Shown: positions 25,183 to 33,843, counted from the stretch's first letter. The stretch is DNA of 36,308 bases from Bacillota bacterium (GCA_012510855.1 JAAZHE010000178.1:1-36308), one strand, 5' to 3'. Translations and numbers: made by a program. Notes: generated by a model from the letters alone, not told the origin.

Positions 25183-26325
25183 TTACCCACTGGGGTCGGT
25201 CATGGTCTTGGACAACTCTTCCACAGCCTCTACTAGCACATCCACCGCACTTTCTGCCGGAAACTGTCCCAGTAGCTTTCCTTTGCGGAACAGCACGACC
25301 TTATCTCTGCCGGCGGCAATGCCGATATCAGCATCCCTGGCTTCACCGGGCCCATTGACAACACATCCCATCACTGCCACCTTGAGGGGCACCGTCATGT
25401 CCTTGAGGCGGTTTTCCACTTCTTCGGCGATCTCGATGAGGTCAATTTGACAGCGTCCGCAGGTGGGGCAGGAGATAATCTCAACTCCCCTTTGCCTTAG
25501 GCCCAAGGATTGCAAAATGCCGTAGGCAACCTTTACTTCCTCCGTAGGATCCCCGGTTAAAGAAACCCGAATAGTATCACCGAGGCCCAGGGCCAGAATA
25601 ATACCGATTCCCACAGAAGACTTGATGGTCCCTTGAAAGGCAGTTCCCGCTTCAGTAATTCCCACGTGGAGCGGGTACTCCATCCGGCTGGCAATCAGTC
25701 GATAGGCCTGAACAGTGGTAGAAACATCGGAGGCCTTTAGAGACACCACAATGTCATAGAAGGATTCATCTTCCAGGATCTTGATGTGCTGCAGAGCGCT
25801 CTCCACCAAGGCCTCTGGCACCCGTCCTCCGTATTTATCCACCAGGGGCTTAGCGAGAGAACCGGCGTTCACGCCGATGCGGATTGGTATACTTCTTTCT
25901 TTGGCCGCAGACACCACCGCTTCCACCCGCTGGCGGCTGCCGATATTGCCGGGGTTAATTCTCAGCTTGCTGACACCAGCCTCCACCGCCTTCAAAGCCA
26001 GCCGATAGTCAAAGTGGATGTCCGCCACAATAGGCAGGCCAGCCTCTCGGCAGATGGTGGACAGCGCGGACGCAGCCTTTTCATCGGGAACAGCAACCCG
26101 CACCAGCTCGCAACCTGCTTCTTTAAGGGCAGCAATTTGGGCAAGGGTTGCCCTTACATCCCTGGTGTCGGTGTTGGTCATCGACTGAACCACTATGGGA
26201 GCACCGCCGCCGATGGCCACGTCTCTAACATGGACGCGGCGGGTGTTACTGCGAAGCACGATATTCCCTTGGGAGCCGTCGACTTCGATTAGGGGCCTCG
26301 TTTCTTGATTCAATTGATCTTTCAA
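25183..26325 (-). CDS. ispG: 4-hydroxy-3-methylbut-2-enyl diphosphate synthase (IspG/GcpE)
   Basis: Iron-sulfur enzyme that reductively opens methylerythritol cyclodiphosphate to HMBPP in the non-mevalonate isoprenoid pathway. 380 residues: a TIM-barrel part (SMTNTDTRD, ADIHFDYRLAL, LRINPGNIG, VSLKASDV) and the [4Fe-4S] C-terminal part with CPTCGRC (Cys286, Cys289) and MGCVVNGPGEA (Cys321, Glu328). The TTG at 26325 has AGGAGGG 9 nt upstream. The first 25 or so residues precede the usual family start, so a shorter form is possible. It sits after rseP with a structured leader between them, and joins dxr and uppS in the same isoprenoid-to-lipid-carrier route. Confidence 0.97.
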   Translation of the reverse strand: MKDQLNQETRPLIEVDGSQGNIVLRSNTRRVHVRDVAIGGGAPIVVQSMTNTDTRDVRATLAQIAALKEAGCELVRVAVPDEKAASALSTICREAGLPIVADIHFDYRLALKAVEAGVSKLRINPGNIGSRQRVEAVVSAAKERSIPIRIGVNAGSLAKPLVDKYGGRVPEALVESALQHIKILEDESFYDIVVSLKASDVSTTVQAYRLIASRMEYPLHVGITEAGTAFQGTIKSSVGIGIILALGLGDTIRVSLTGDPTEEVKVAYGILQSLGLRQRGVEIISCPTCGRCQIDLIEIAEEVENRLKDMTVPLKVAVMGCVVNGPGEARDADIGIAAGRDKVVLFRKGKLLGQFPAESAVDVLVEAVEELSKTMTDPSG

Positions 26326-26326
26326 C

Positions 26327-26403
26327 CGGTACTGCCCTCCTTTGCCGATGGCTGGAAAAACCTTTGGAGTTATATACGACTCGGTGGAAAACCATCGGTA
26401 CCG
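26327..26403 (-). promoter_or_regulatory. inverted-repeat leader enclosing the ispG ribosome-binding site
   Basis: On the minus strand, CGGTAC (26403-26398) pairs with GTACCG (26332-26327) and the adjoining CCGATGG (26398-26392) pairs with CCATCGG (26351-26345). Together they make a long helix whose 3' strand is interrupted by a bulge of about 12 nt. That bulge contains the AGGAGGG that serves the ispG TTG at 26325. The arrangement suggests translational control. It could be coincidental. Confidence 0.4.
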
Positions 26404-26413
26404 CCTATTCCAA

Positions 26414-27454
26414 TCAAAGAATACTCAGCCGGGCCAGATCCTTATAAGTTGCAAAGAGCATCAACAACAGCAAAAAAGCCAAGCCGATGAACTGGACCAG
26501 CCCTTTTTGCTCAGGCTCTAAGGGGCGGCCCCTTACTGCCTCCCATAGGAGCATCACGAGCCAGCCGCCGTCCAAGACTGGAATCGGCAAGAAGTTGAAT
26601 AGACCCAAGTTAATGCTGAGCACTGCTGCCATAAATACCACAAACATTATCCCTCGGTTGGCAGACTCGCCAACTATCTGGAAAATCCCGATGGGGCCGG
26701 CAATATCGGGTTCAATTCTGCCGGTGACCATCCGTGCTATGGATACCACAATATCCCTGGAGACCAGATAGGTTTGCCTAAAGCCGGTGTACAGGGCTTC
26801 GCCCAGGGATTGTCTTGGTTTTTCCACCATTCCGACACCTAGTCGGGCCCGGTTTAGTTCCGGGTCTAATCTAGGCCTGATCGTGAGTCTGAGGGTTCTC
26901 TCCTCCCGCACAATGGTGATAGGAATCTCTTCATCGGGATAGCGGGCAACAATGGTGTTGATTTCCCTAATGGAGGTGATCCTCTCTCCAGCTACCTCAG
27001 TAACCACATCACCGGGGAGCAGCCCGACCTCGGCAGCCGGCGAACCGGGCTCCACCAACTGCACCGTTGGGGGAATGAAGACCAAGCCCATGTACAGGGC
27101 AAAAAGAAGCACAGCCAAGACAAAGTTCATAATGGGTCCTGCAGCTATGACCAAAAGCCGCTGCCACAGGCTCTTCCGATTGAAGCTTCCCTCATCTTCA
27201 TCGGGGATTTCATCCTCTTCATCTTCAGGGATGTCCATACCTGCCAGCTTGACAAATCCGCCGAAGGGAAGGAGTCGTAGACTATAGACAGTATCTCGCC
27301 TTCGCCGTTTCCATATGGCGGGGCCAAAGCCTAGGGCAAATTCATAGACCTTGACTCCAACAGCCTTAGCTGCAAGAAAGTGGCCCAGTTCGTGGAAGAA
27401 TATGGTCGGGCCCAGGACAAGGATAAAGGCTAACAGCAGATTCAAGGCAATCAT
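26414..27454 (-). CDS. rseP: site-2 protease RseP/RasP (intramembrane zinc metalloprotease)
   Basis: Cuts membrane-bound anti-sigma factors and leftover signal peptides inside the membrane. 346 residues: N-terminal membrane helix carrying FFHELGHFLAAK (HExxH, His21 and His25), GFGPAIWKR, LLPFGGFVKLAGMD, a second helix with the GPIMNFVLAVLLF motif, a PDZ domain (about 128-195, EPGSPAAEVGLLPGDVVTEVAG), and C-terminal helices with the third metal ligand in NFLPIPVLDGGWLVML (Asp295). An acidic loop (PEDEEDEIPDEDEGS) sits after the first catalytic helix. ATG at 27454; its AAAGG is adjacent, so a TTG three codons later could be used. It follows dxr by 24 nt, in the usual dxr-rseP-ispG order. Confidence 0.97.
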   Translation of the reverse strand: MIALNLLLAFILVLGPTIFFHELGHFLAAKAVGVKVYEFALGFGPAIWKRRRRDTVYSLRLLPFGGFVKLAGMDIPEDEEDEIPDEDEGSFNRKSLWQRLLVIAAGPIMNFVLAVLLFALYMGLVFIPPTVQLVEPGSPAAEVGLLPGDVVTEVAGERITSIREINTIVARYPDEEIPITIVREERTLRLTIRPRLDPELNRARLGVGMVEKPRQSLGEALYTGFRQTYLVSRDIVVSIARMVTGRIEPDIAGPIGIFQIVGESANRGIMFVVFMAAVLSINLGLFNFLPIPVLDGGWLVMLLWEAVRGRPLEPEQKGLVQFIGLAFLLLLMLFATYKDLARLSIL

Positions 27455-27478
27455 CCTTTCTACCCGCTGCAGACCGGG

Positions 27479-28630
27479 TTAACTGCCCAGAAGCTTCACC
27501 AGGTACTCGCGACTTTCTGCGTCTGCCGCCAGTATATCTTCAAGGTCAGGTTTCATCACTCCCCGGTGCCGTTCCAAAGCAGCTTGTATCAGCCGAGGAA
27601 TGTCCGTAAAGCCGATCCGCCCCTGCATGAAGGCTTCAACCGCCACCTCATTGGCAGCATTCAACACCGTGGGAAAAGTACCTCCCGCAACCAATGCTTC
27701 ATAGGCCAAGCGCAGGCACGGAAAGCGATCCACATCTGGAGCCTCAAAATCCAGGCGGCCAACGTCGGTTAAAGAAAGCCTCTCCACGGGACTTTCGAGC
27801 CTTTCCGGGAATGTCAGAGCATACTGAATAGGCAGCCTCATATCGGCAACTCCCAGCTGAGCTATGACGCTTCCGTCGGTGAGCTCAACCAAAGAATGGA
27901 TAATGCTTTGGGGGTGGATTACAACTTCAATGCGTTCCGGCGGCACTTGGAACAGCCAGTGGGCCTCAATGACCTCCAAACCTTTGTTCATTAGGGTGGC
28001 AGAATCAATGGTGATTTTTCCGCCCATGTTCCATGTAGGATGTGCCAGGGCTTCTTCAACGGTGACCCTCTCCAACTCTTCCTTGGGACTTTCTCGAAAG
28101 GGACCTCCGGAGGCAGTCAGAATTACCTTGTGTAGATCCCGGTCCCCTACTCCCTGCAGACACTGAAAAATGGCGCTGTGCTCGCTGTCAACTGGAAGGA
28201 GCCGAACATTGTGCTCTTTCACTGCCTCCATTACAACACTACCTGCTGCTACTAGTGTTTCCTTGTTTGCTAAGGCGACATCCTTTCCGGCCTCAATGGC
28301 TGCTAGAGTCGGGAGAATTCCCGCTGCCCCTACCACAGCGTTCAGCACCAAGTCAACATCTTCTCTTCTTACCATCTCTTCCATGGCCTTGGGACCTGTG
28401 AGGATTTCAAGATCGGGAAAACTACACTCCCCCAGTCTTTGGGCAGCTACACTGGAAGCAAGACTAACCACCTTGGGCCGAAACTCTTCGACTTGCTTTG
28501 CCAAAAGACCAACATTGCTGCCGGCTGCCAATCCTACGACACGAAACCGTCCCGGTAGACGCCTGATTACATCTAGACATTGAGTACCTATGGAGCCCGT
28601 TGAACCGAGAATGACGATACCTACTGCCAA
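27479..28630 (-). CDS. dxr: 1-deoxy-D-xylulose-5-phosphate reductoisomerase
   Basis: NADPH-dependent conversion of deoxyxylulose phosphate to methylerythritol phosphate, the first committed step of non-mevalonate isoprenoid synthesis. About 383 residues: the N-terminal nucleotide-binding VILGSTGSIGTQCLDVIR, then the substrate and metal-binding ALANKETLVAAG, PVDSEHSAIFQCLQG, ILTASGGPFR, HPTWNMGGKITIDSATLMNKGLE (Ser, Asn, Lys and Glu ligands) and the C-terminal helical domain (PTVLNAANEVAVEAFM). The TTG at 28630 places the first strand where the family starts, with GAGGAG 11 nt upstream; GTG codons at 28642 and 28639 are too near that site but cannot be excluded. Confidence 0.97.
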   Translation of the reverse strand: MAVGIVILGSTGSIGTQCLDVIRRLPGRFRVVGLAAGSNVGLLAKQVEEFRPKVVSLASSVAAQRLGECSFPDLEILTGPKAMEEMVRREDVDLVLNAVVGAAGILPTLAAIEAGKDVALANKETLVAAGSVVMEAVKEHNVRLLPVDSEHSAIFQCLQGVGDRDLHKVILTASGGPFRESPKEELERVTVEEALAHPTWNMGGKITIDSATLMNKGLEVIEAHWLFQVPPERIEVVIHPQSIIHSLVELTDGSVIAQLGVADMRLPIQYALTFPERLESPVERLSLTDVGRLDFEAPDVDRFPCLRLAYEALVAGGTFPTVLNAANEVAVEAFMQGRIGFTDIPRLIQAALERHRGVMKPDLEDILAADAESREYLVKLLGS

Positions 28631-28665
28631 CCTATTCACCACTCCTCAGTTAAGGACCAAGACAC

Positions 28666-29724
28666 CTAACCTTCCTTCTTCCAGGCAGGAATAAAGATGA
28701 CTACCATGATGGCCTTTAGCACTACCATGATAAGGGGACCCAAGATAAAGCCGCTGGCCCCAAGCAGCCTGATTCCCAGATAGACAGCTGTCAGAGAGGT
28801 AAGTGGGTGCAGGCCCATTTGCGCACCGATAATCCTCGGTTCTGCCAGCTGCCGGCTGATCAGGATGACTCCCAATATTACCGTCAGCCAGACGGCGTAA
28901 GCTATATTTCCCATGAAGAGATAGTAAAAGATCATGGGCACAAAGATTGTGCGGGGCCCGATCAAGGGCAGGAAATCAAATAGGGCCACCAAAAGCCCCA
29001 AGAGCCAAGCATAACGAATCCTGAGGGCCGTAAGCCCGATCACTGCTAGGGAACCGGAGAGGCTGATTAAGGTCAATTGCGACCGCAGAAAACCAAAAAT
29101 ACCGTTGGCGATTTCATCTTTGACGTGTTGGGCCTGGGGCCGCCAGCCCTTGGGGACAAGACCCATGAAGAACTCGCCAAAGACCCGCTTGTCCCGGCTC
29201 ATGAAAAATGTGGCAATACTGGCGATAATCACCGTAAAGCCGAAATTGGGCAGTCCGCTCAGACTGCCTAAAACCCAGCCTACTACTTTTCTCAGAGTAT
29301 CTGTGACTTGATCCAACTCCGGCTGCACTACCTCAGCGATGGGAGCCGGAATTTCATTAAAGATCACGAGCAGTAGGTTCTCGATCCTATAAAGCAGAGT
29401 CCTGAGCCACTCCTCCCAGTAGGTGCTGTAGCGGGGCAGGAGCGAGAGAAAATGGGTAAGCTCAGCAGTCAAATTGGTAACCAGTAGAAAGAGAATCAGT
29501 CCTAGTAATGCGACAAACAAGAGCAGTACCAAGAGCACTGAGAATCCCCGGGAAATAGGAAGCTTCTTTTCTAATAAGTTGACAAAAGGATCGATGATTG
29601 CGGCAAACATCAACGCCAGCAGAAAAGGACCGAGATACTGAATAGCATACCGAGCCGCAACAATGATACCAACTGAGGTTAACAAGAGTGCTATTAATAG
29701 CCTAAGTCGCCGATTCACCCACAC
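28666..29724 (-). CDS. AI-2E family transporter (YtvI/PerM-like membrane protein)
   Basis: About 352-residue integral membrane protein with the AI-2E (PF01594) pattern: two N-terminal helices (LLIALLLTSVGIIVAA, GPFLLALMFAAIID), a helix pair at about 62-86, a long amphipathic middle region without strong helices (about 90-150), then four or five helices. Conserved pieces are FFMSRDKRV, ALFDFLPLIGPRTIFVP, REPRIIG-like LAEPRIIGAQMGLHPL and the last GPLIMVVLKA. Members include YtvI (sporulation), TqsA and Na+/H+ antiporters, so the substrate is open. Its neighbours make lipid and isoprenoid precursors, and it separates cdsA from dxr, which are adjacent in most relatives. GTG start: three GTG codons (29727, 29724, 29718) follow GAGGAG, and 29724 is a compromise. 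Confidence 0.87.
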   Translation of the reverse strand: MWVNRRLRLLIALLLTSVGIIVAARYAIQYLGPFLLALMFAAIIDPFVNLLEKKLPISRGFSVLLVLLLFVALLGLILFLLVTNLTAELTHFLSLLPRYSTYWEEWLRTLLYRIENLLLVIFNEIPAPIAEVVQPELDQVTDTLRKVVGWVLGSLSGLPNFGFTVIIASIATFFMSRDKRVFGEFFMGLVPKGWRPQAQHVKDEIANGIFGFLRSQLTLISLSGSLAVIGLTALRIRYAWLLGLLVALFDFLPLIGPRTIFVPMIFYYLFMGNIAYAVWLTVILGVILISRQLAEPRIIGAQMGLHPLTSLTAVYLGIRLLGASGFILGPLIMVVLKAIMVVIFIPAWKKEG

Positions 29725-29807
29725 CACGCTCCTCTATGGGAGAACCCGGAAGGATTTTTGGGACCCTGACAATGAACATATTCGCCCCAGTACTACTTAG
29801 AACTTTC

Positions 29808-30596
29808 TCAGCTCATCCACCTGGTAAGATAGTACACTACCGGTATCGTAAACAACAAGCTGTCGATGCGGTCCAATACTCCTCCATGTCCGGGTAGTAT
29901 CCACCCCGAGTCTTTGACGCCAGCTTCCCGCTTGAGGGCAGATTCGAAGAGATCGCCCACCACCGCAGCAATGCCTACGACACCACCCAAGACCCACCCC
30001 GGTAGTAGGCCGATCTGCAGGCGGTTGTTCACATACTGGGTTACAACCATAGTCAGCAGGATGCCACCTAAGGCACCTTCCACCGACTTCTTGGGACTGA
30101 TGGCGGGTGCCAACTTGTGACGTCCCCATCTAGTCCCGATGAAATACGCACCGGTATCAGCCGCCCATGTTCCCAGCAAGACCAGAAACATGAGTGCCAA
30201 CCCTTGGGGTTGAGCCCGCATCAGCAGGAAGTGTCCAGGGAGAAATACTCCGTAGAAAATGGCCAATAGGAACACGCTGCCCCGGCTAAAGGGCCTTGAA
30301 GACCTCGAGGATAGTTCTTGAAAGGCACCTAAGAGAAAGACTGCCAGCAGCATCGGGGCAACAAGTACCTCGCCCGCTAAGAAGATCCCCGTGAGCAGCC
30401 CAGCTGCCCCAAAGTAAAGCAGCGGCCCAGAGACCACCAGATTCATCTTTGCCATCATAGCTCGGAGCTCAAACACGGCAGCAAGACTTGCGGCTAATAC
30501 AAGCATGAAGAAGGGCACTCCGCCCCAATAGAGGCAGCCTAAAACCACCGGAATGGAGACGGCAGCGGTGAGTACCCGTTTTGTAAGGGAAGACAT
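29808..30596 (-). CDS. cdsA: phosphatidate cytidylyltransferase
   Basis: Makes CDP-diacylglycerol from phosphatidic acid and CTP at the membrane, the precursor of all major phospholipids. 262 residues, about seven membrane helices (VSIPVVLGCLYWGGVPFFMLVLAASLAA to VVGIAAVVGDLFE). The CdsA signature is complete at the C-terminus: SALKREAGVKDSGWILPGHGGVLDRIDS, with the metal-binding GTWAADTGAYFIGTRWGRHKLAP loop and ISPKKSVEGALGG. ATG at 30596, 5 nt after the uppS stop, so likely coupled. Its ribosome site is weak. Confidence 0.97.
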   Translation of the reverse strand: MSSLTKRVLTAAVSIPVVLGCLYWGGVPFFMLVLAASLAAVFELRAMMAKMNLVVSGPLLYFGAAGLLTGIFLAGEVLVAPMLLAVFLLGAFQELSSRSSRPFSRGSVFLLAIFYGVFLPGHFLLMRAQPQGLALMFLVLLGTWAADTGAYFIGTRWGRHKLAPAISPKKSVEGALGGILLTMVVTQYVNNRLQIGLLPGWVLGGVVGIAAVVGDLFESALKREAGVKDSGWILPGHGGVLDRIDSLLFTIPVVYYLTRWMS

Positions 30597-30601
30597 TTGC
30601 T

Positions 30602-31408
30602 TTAATCCAGCCCCCTTCGTGTGGATATTCTTCCAAACCTGCGGTCACGCCTCTGGTATTCGGCTATTGCCTCAATAAAATCCTCTGGGGTGAAATCCGG
30701 CCACATAATATCGGAAAAATACAACTCTGCGTAAGCTGCCTGCCACAGAAGGAAATTACTCAACCTCCGCTCGCCGCCTGTACGGATAATCAGGTCCGGC
30801 TCCGGATCTCCAGCAGTGTATAAGTGTTCTGCAATCGCCGTCTCATCAATGACCAGTTTTTCACCGTTGGTTACCCTCTCCATCAGCCTGTTTACTGCAT
30901 TGACAATCTCTAGGCGGCCCCCATAGCTGATGGCCAGATTTAGTTTAAGTGCTCCATTGGCGGCTGTCAGCTCGGCTGCCTTTTCCACCTGTGTTCTCAC
31001 TGCTGGAGGCAAGTCAGCAAGTCTACCAATGGGAACGATTCGCACTCCTTCCCCACTGAGGCTGTCCAACTCGTTTTCCAGCACTTCCAGAATCAGCTCC
31101 ATGAGGAAATTGACCTCTGCTTGAGGACGATGCCAGTTCTCAGTGGAAAAACAGTAAGCTGTCAGCACTGGAATACCTAACTGGCCGCAGGTTCTGACTA
31201 TCTCCCGCAAGGTATGAACACCTTGACGGTGACCTTCGGTACGGGGCAAGCCTCGGGCTTCTGCCCACCGGCCATTTCCATCCATAATCACGGCTACGTG
31301 CTTAGGCAGACGATCAAGGGAAAGTTTGGCTGGTGCATCCTTATCATGACGGTTCTTTTTGTTCTGAGCTCTAGAAGCTAGTTGAGACAATGCGAAGTCT
31401 TTCCACAA
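30602..31408 (-). CDS. uppS: undecaprenyl diphosphate synthase
   Basis: Cis-prenyltransferase that builds C55 undecaprenyl diphosphate, the peptidoglycan lipid carrier. 268 residues with HVAVIMDGNGRWAEARGLPRTEGH (catalytic Asp43), AYCFSTENWHRP, LNLAISYGGRLEI and DLIIRTGGERRLSNFLLWQAAYAELYFS. The first 35 residues are basic and unconserved (SRAQNKKNRHDKD). I place the start at TTG 31408 (AAAGGG 10 nt upstream). Extending to the ATG at 31459 would put the start inside the loop of a terminator hairpin, so the longer form is unlikely. cdsA and dxr follow. Confidence 0.96.
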   Translation of the reverse strand: MWKDFALSQLASRAQNKKNRHDKDAPAKLSLDRLPKHVAVIMDGNGRWAEARGLPRTEGHRQGVHTLREIVRTCGQLGIPVLTAYCFSTENWHRPQAEVNFLMELILEVLENELDSLSGEGVRIVPIGRLADLPPAVRTQVEKAAELTAANGALKLNLAISYGGRLEIVNAVNRLMERVTNGEKLVIDETAIAEHLYTAGDPEPDLIIRTGGERRLSNFLLWQAAYAELYFSDIMWPDFTPEDFIEAIAEYQRRDRRFGRISTRRGLD

Positions 31409-31440
31409 GGCAGTTCTACCCTTTCCCTTACACCATGCTG

Positions 31441-31472
31441 AAAAAAGCACCCCCTCCATACAAACGAGGGGG
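31441..31472 (-). terminator. intrinsic terminator between the frr group and uppS
   Basis: On the minus strand CCCCCTC (31472-31466) and GAGGGGG (31456-31450) form a stem with a 9-nt loop, followed by TGC and TTTTTT (31446-31441). It ends about 30 nt before the uppS start. I could not find a good promoter between it and uppS, so uppS may depend on read-through. Confidence 0.75.
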
Positions 31473-31521
31473 CTATTTATCCCTACAAAGCATCATGGAG
31501 TGCGAAAAACACTCACGACAA

Positions 31522-31758
31522 TTACCAGTACTCACGGGCCAGAACGATTTGCCTGCAGCCGCTGGCTCCTGGCTCCCTCACAGCCACAATCCGCCACGGG
31601 CCGGTGCTCCCGCTGCGAGATCGGGGAGGCTCGGTGCGCAGGATCTCTACCTGCTCTTGGAGTGCCGGCCATTTGGCTGTCACCTGGTGCCACCGACATC
31701 CCAGGATCTCATCTAGAGCCGGCAGCCCCTCTTCCGCGGCTGTTCTTCCTTGATCCAA
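31522..31758 (-). CDS. conserved-looking small protein between frr and uppS, function unknown
   Basis: 78 residues from a TTG at 31758 with GGAGG upstream; other in-frame starts (ATG 31797) would overlap frr. Composition is Arg/Glu/Pro-rich and cytoplasmic, with an N-terminal helix (RTAAEEGLPALDEILG), then a strand-like CRWHQVTAKWPALQEQVEIL, TEPPRSRS and a final strand (PWRIVAVREPGASGCRQIVLAREYW). I recall short proteins with similar endings at this locus in other Clostridia, but I cannot confirm a named family. Coding use by position and the ribosome site support it. It lies 19 nt after frr. Confidence 0.6.
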   Translation of the reverse strand: MDQGRTAAEEGLPALDEILGCRWHQVTAKWPALQEQVEILRTEPPRSRSGSTGPWRIVAVREPGASGCRQIVLAREYW

Positions 31759-31777
31759 CTGCCCTCCGTCGTTCTCG

Positions 31778-32335
31778 CTATACCTCCATGATTTCATTCT
31801 CTTTCGCCTCCAGCAGCTGATTGATAATATCAATGTATTTATCAGTCAGCTCCTGGACATCTTCTTCGGACCGGTGCCGTTCGTCTTCAGAAATGGCACC
31901 TTCCTTTTCCAAGTCCCGTAGACTCTCATTAGCTTCTCTGCGGATATTGCGAACGGCAACGCGTTTTTCTTCGGCTTCTTTGCGAACCAATTTGACTAGC
32001 TCTTTGCGCCGTTCCTCAGTGAGAGGAGGAATGACAAGCCGGATCACTGAACCATCGGAACTGGGGGTTAAGCCTAGGTCAGACTTCAGGAGCGCTTTCT
32101 CTATGTCCTTAATTGAATTCTTATCCCAAGGCTGAATGAGCAAGAGTCGTGCCTCAGGTGCCGATATTGTCGCCAGTTGATTTAAAGGAGTCATGGTGCC
32201 GTAGTAGTCAACTTGAATCCGGTCTAGCAGTGCTGGATTAGCTCTGCCGGTTCTAACGGCAGCAAAGGCCTGCTTAGTGGCTTCAATAACCCCTTGCATC
32301 TTCCGTTCGCAATCTTGCAGCACTTCCTTTGTCAC
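31778..32335 (-). CDS. frr: ribosome recycling factor
   Basis: Releases the spent ribosome from mRNA with EF-G. The 185 residues match the family exactly, with [38 protein letters not shown]-type [57 protein letters not shown] and the final [21 protein letters not shown]. The start is a GTG at 32335 with GGAGGG 7 nt upstream in the end of pyrH; the ATG at 32413 lies inside pyrH in another frame. Only 1 nt separates pyrH and frr, so they are coupled. Confidence 0.98.
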   Translation of the reverse strand: MTKEVLQDCERKMQGVIEATKQAFAAVRTGRANPALLDRIQVDYYGTMTPLNQLATISAPEARLLLIQPWDKNSIKDIEKALLKSDLGLTPSSDGSVIRLVIPPLTEERRKELVKLVRKEAEEKRVAVRNIRREANESLRDLEKEGAISEDERHRSEEDVQELTDKYIDIINQLLEAKENEIMEV

Positions 32336-32336
32336 T

Positions 32337-33059
32337 CTACTTCCCTCCCACGATTGTCCCAATATTCTCCCCACAAACGGCTCTGCGAATACTATCTTCA
32401 GCAACAATGTCAAACACGATAATGGGGATCTGGTTGTCCATACATAGAGACGTTGCTGTGGAATCCATGACCTTGAGACCCCTCTGCAGGACTTCTAGAT
32501 AAGCGAGACTTTCAAAACGGCGAGCGACCGGATTAACATTAGGGTCGTCATCATAAACCCCATCAACACCCCGTTTGGCCATGAGAATAACCTCTGCTTC
32601 GATCTCCGCAGCCCGCAGAGCGGCGGTGGTGTCGGTGGAAAAATAGGGATTGCCAGTCCCGGAAGCGAAAATAACCACTCGCTTTTTTTCTAGATGGCGG
32701 ATTGCCCGACGGCGGATGTAAGGCTCGGCGATCTCCCGCATCTCAATGGCTGTCATCACCCGAGTCTCAACGCCCATTCGCTCCAGGGAATCCTGAAAGG
32801 CTAGGGAATTGATGACCGTTGCCAGCATACCCATGTAGTCAGCGGTGGCTCTATCCATCCCCTGGCTGCTTGCTGCTGCCCCCCGCCAGATGTTGCCGCC
32901 GCCCACGACACAGGCGATTTCCACTCCCATCTTCGCAACTTCAGCGATGGAATGGCTGATCCTATCGACAACTTGCAGGTCAAGCCCAAAGCCTTTCTCT
33001 CCCGCTAGCGCCTCACCACTCAGTTTCAAGACGACCCGTTTATACTTCGGTTTAGCCAT
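32337..33059 (-). CDS. pyrH: UMP kinase
   Basis: Hexameric amino-acid-kinase-fold enzyme that phosphorylates UMP to UDP, GTP-activated and UTP-inhibited in most bacteria. 240 residues: [69 protein letters not shown] and [18 protein letters not shown]. The ATG at 33059 gives MAKPKYKR with AGGAG at 8 nt; the ATG two codons earlier sits too close to that site. It is preceded by the tsf terminator. pyrH-frr form a tight pair. Confidence 0.98.
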   Translation of the reverse strand: MAKPKYKRVVLKLSGEALAGEKGFGLDLQVVDRISHSIAEVAKMGVEIACVVGGGNIWRGAAASSQGMDRATADYMGMLATVINSLAFQDSLERMGVETRVMTAIEMREIAEPYIRRRAIRHLEKKRVVIFASGTGNPYFSTDTTAALRAAEIEAEVILMAKRGVDGVYDDDPNVNPVARRFESLAYLEVLQRGLKVMDSTATSLCMDNQIPIIVFDIVAEDSIRRAVCGENIGTIVGGK

Positions 33060-33125
33060 CGCCATCTCTCCTAGTAATTCTCCCCCTACCTTAATCTTCC
33101 TCCCCAAAGCCAGAGAATAGGATTG

Positions 33126-33151
33126 AAAAAGAGAACACCGAAGTGTTCTCT
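33126..33151 (-). terminator. intrinsic terminator between tsf and pyrH
   Basis: AGAGAACAC, loop TTCG, GTGTTCTCT on the minus strand (33151-33130) is a perfect 9-bp stem with a stable UUCG-type loop. It is followed by TTTT and C (33129-33125) and starts 8 nt after the tsf stop. This is a textbook terminator. Confidence 0.85.
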
Positions 33152-33158
33152 GATTAGT

Positions 33159-33812
33159 CTACTTATTTAGTTCAGCCATAACTTCATCTACCCAGTTGTC
33201 GGTGCGTTTCTCAATACCTTCGCCCCGCTCGAACCGGACAAAACGCCTAATAGTGATGTTCTCACCGATTTGAGCAATCAGCTCTTGAAGGACCTGTTGC
33301 ACTGTCTTGTCTGGATCCTTAATATACGGCTGCTCCAGCAAGCAGACTTCTTTGAAAAACCGCTCCAGGCGGCCTTCTACGATGCGATCAACAATCTTCT
33401 CCGGCTTGCCCTCATTCAAAGCCGCTGCCCTGTAGATGTTCTTCTCTCGCTCCAAAATGGCTTCGGGAACTTCATCTCGGGAAACATAGCTAGGCTTTGC
33501 TGCAGCAACCTGCATTGCCATATCCTTAACAAACTGTTTAAAAGCATCGGTCTTGGCAACAAAGTCTGTCTCGCAGTTAACTTCGATCAAGACTCCAACT
33601 CGTCCGCCTAAGTGTATGTAGGCATCTACGAGACCTTCAGCGGCAACACGTCCTGCCTTCTTAGCGGCTGCTGCTAGCCCCTTCTCCCTCAGGTAGTCAA
33701 TAGCTTTATCTACATCGCCCTGGGTTTCCTGCAAGGCTGTTTTGCAATCCATGAAGCCAGCACCTGTTCGCTCACGGAGTTCTTTGATTAGATCCGCAGT
33801 GATCTCCGGCAT
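33159..33812 (-). CDS. tsf: translation elongation factor Ts
   Basis: Nucleotide exchange factor for EF-Tu. 217 residues: the short form typical of many Firmicutes and Thermus, with a single core instead of the two-subdomain E. coli version. The UBA-like N-terminus and [18 protein letters not shown], plus [20 protein letters not shown], are diagnostic. ATG at 33812 with AAGGAGG upstream. Flanked on both sides by terminator-like hairpins. Confidence 0.98.
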   Translation of the reverse strand: MPEITADLIKELRERTGAGFMDCKTALQETQGDVDKAIDYLREKGLAAAAKKAGRVAAEGLVDAYIHLGGRVGVLIEVNCETDFVAKTDAFKQFVKDMAMQVAAAKPSYVSRDEVPEAILEREKNIYRAAALNEGKPEKIVDRIVEGRLERFFKEVCLLEQPYIKDPDKTVQQVLQELIAQIGENITIRRFVRFERGEGIEKRTDNWVDEVMAELNK

Positions 33813-33843
33813 GGTAATCCTCCTTTGCCATAGCGATTTACAT

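Noticed and set aside
31409-31459. Longer UppS beginning at the ATG at 31459
   Set aside because: The ATG lies in the loop of a terminator hairpin, so its mRNA would usually be terminated or folded. The extra residues are unconserved.
31759-31833. Longer N-terminus of the small gene after frr, beginning at 31833 or 31797
   Set aside because: It would overlap the end of frr in another frame and has no better ribosome site. The TTG at 31758 follows GGAGG.
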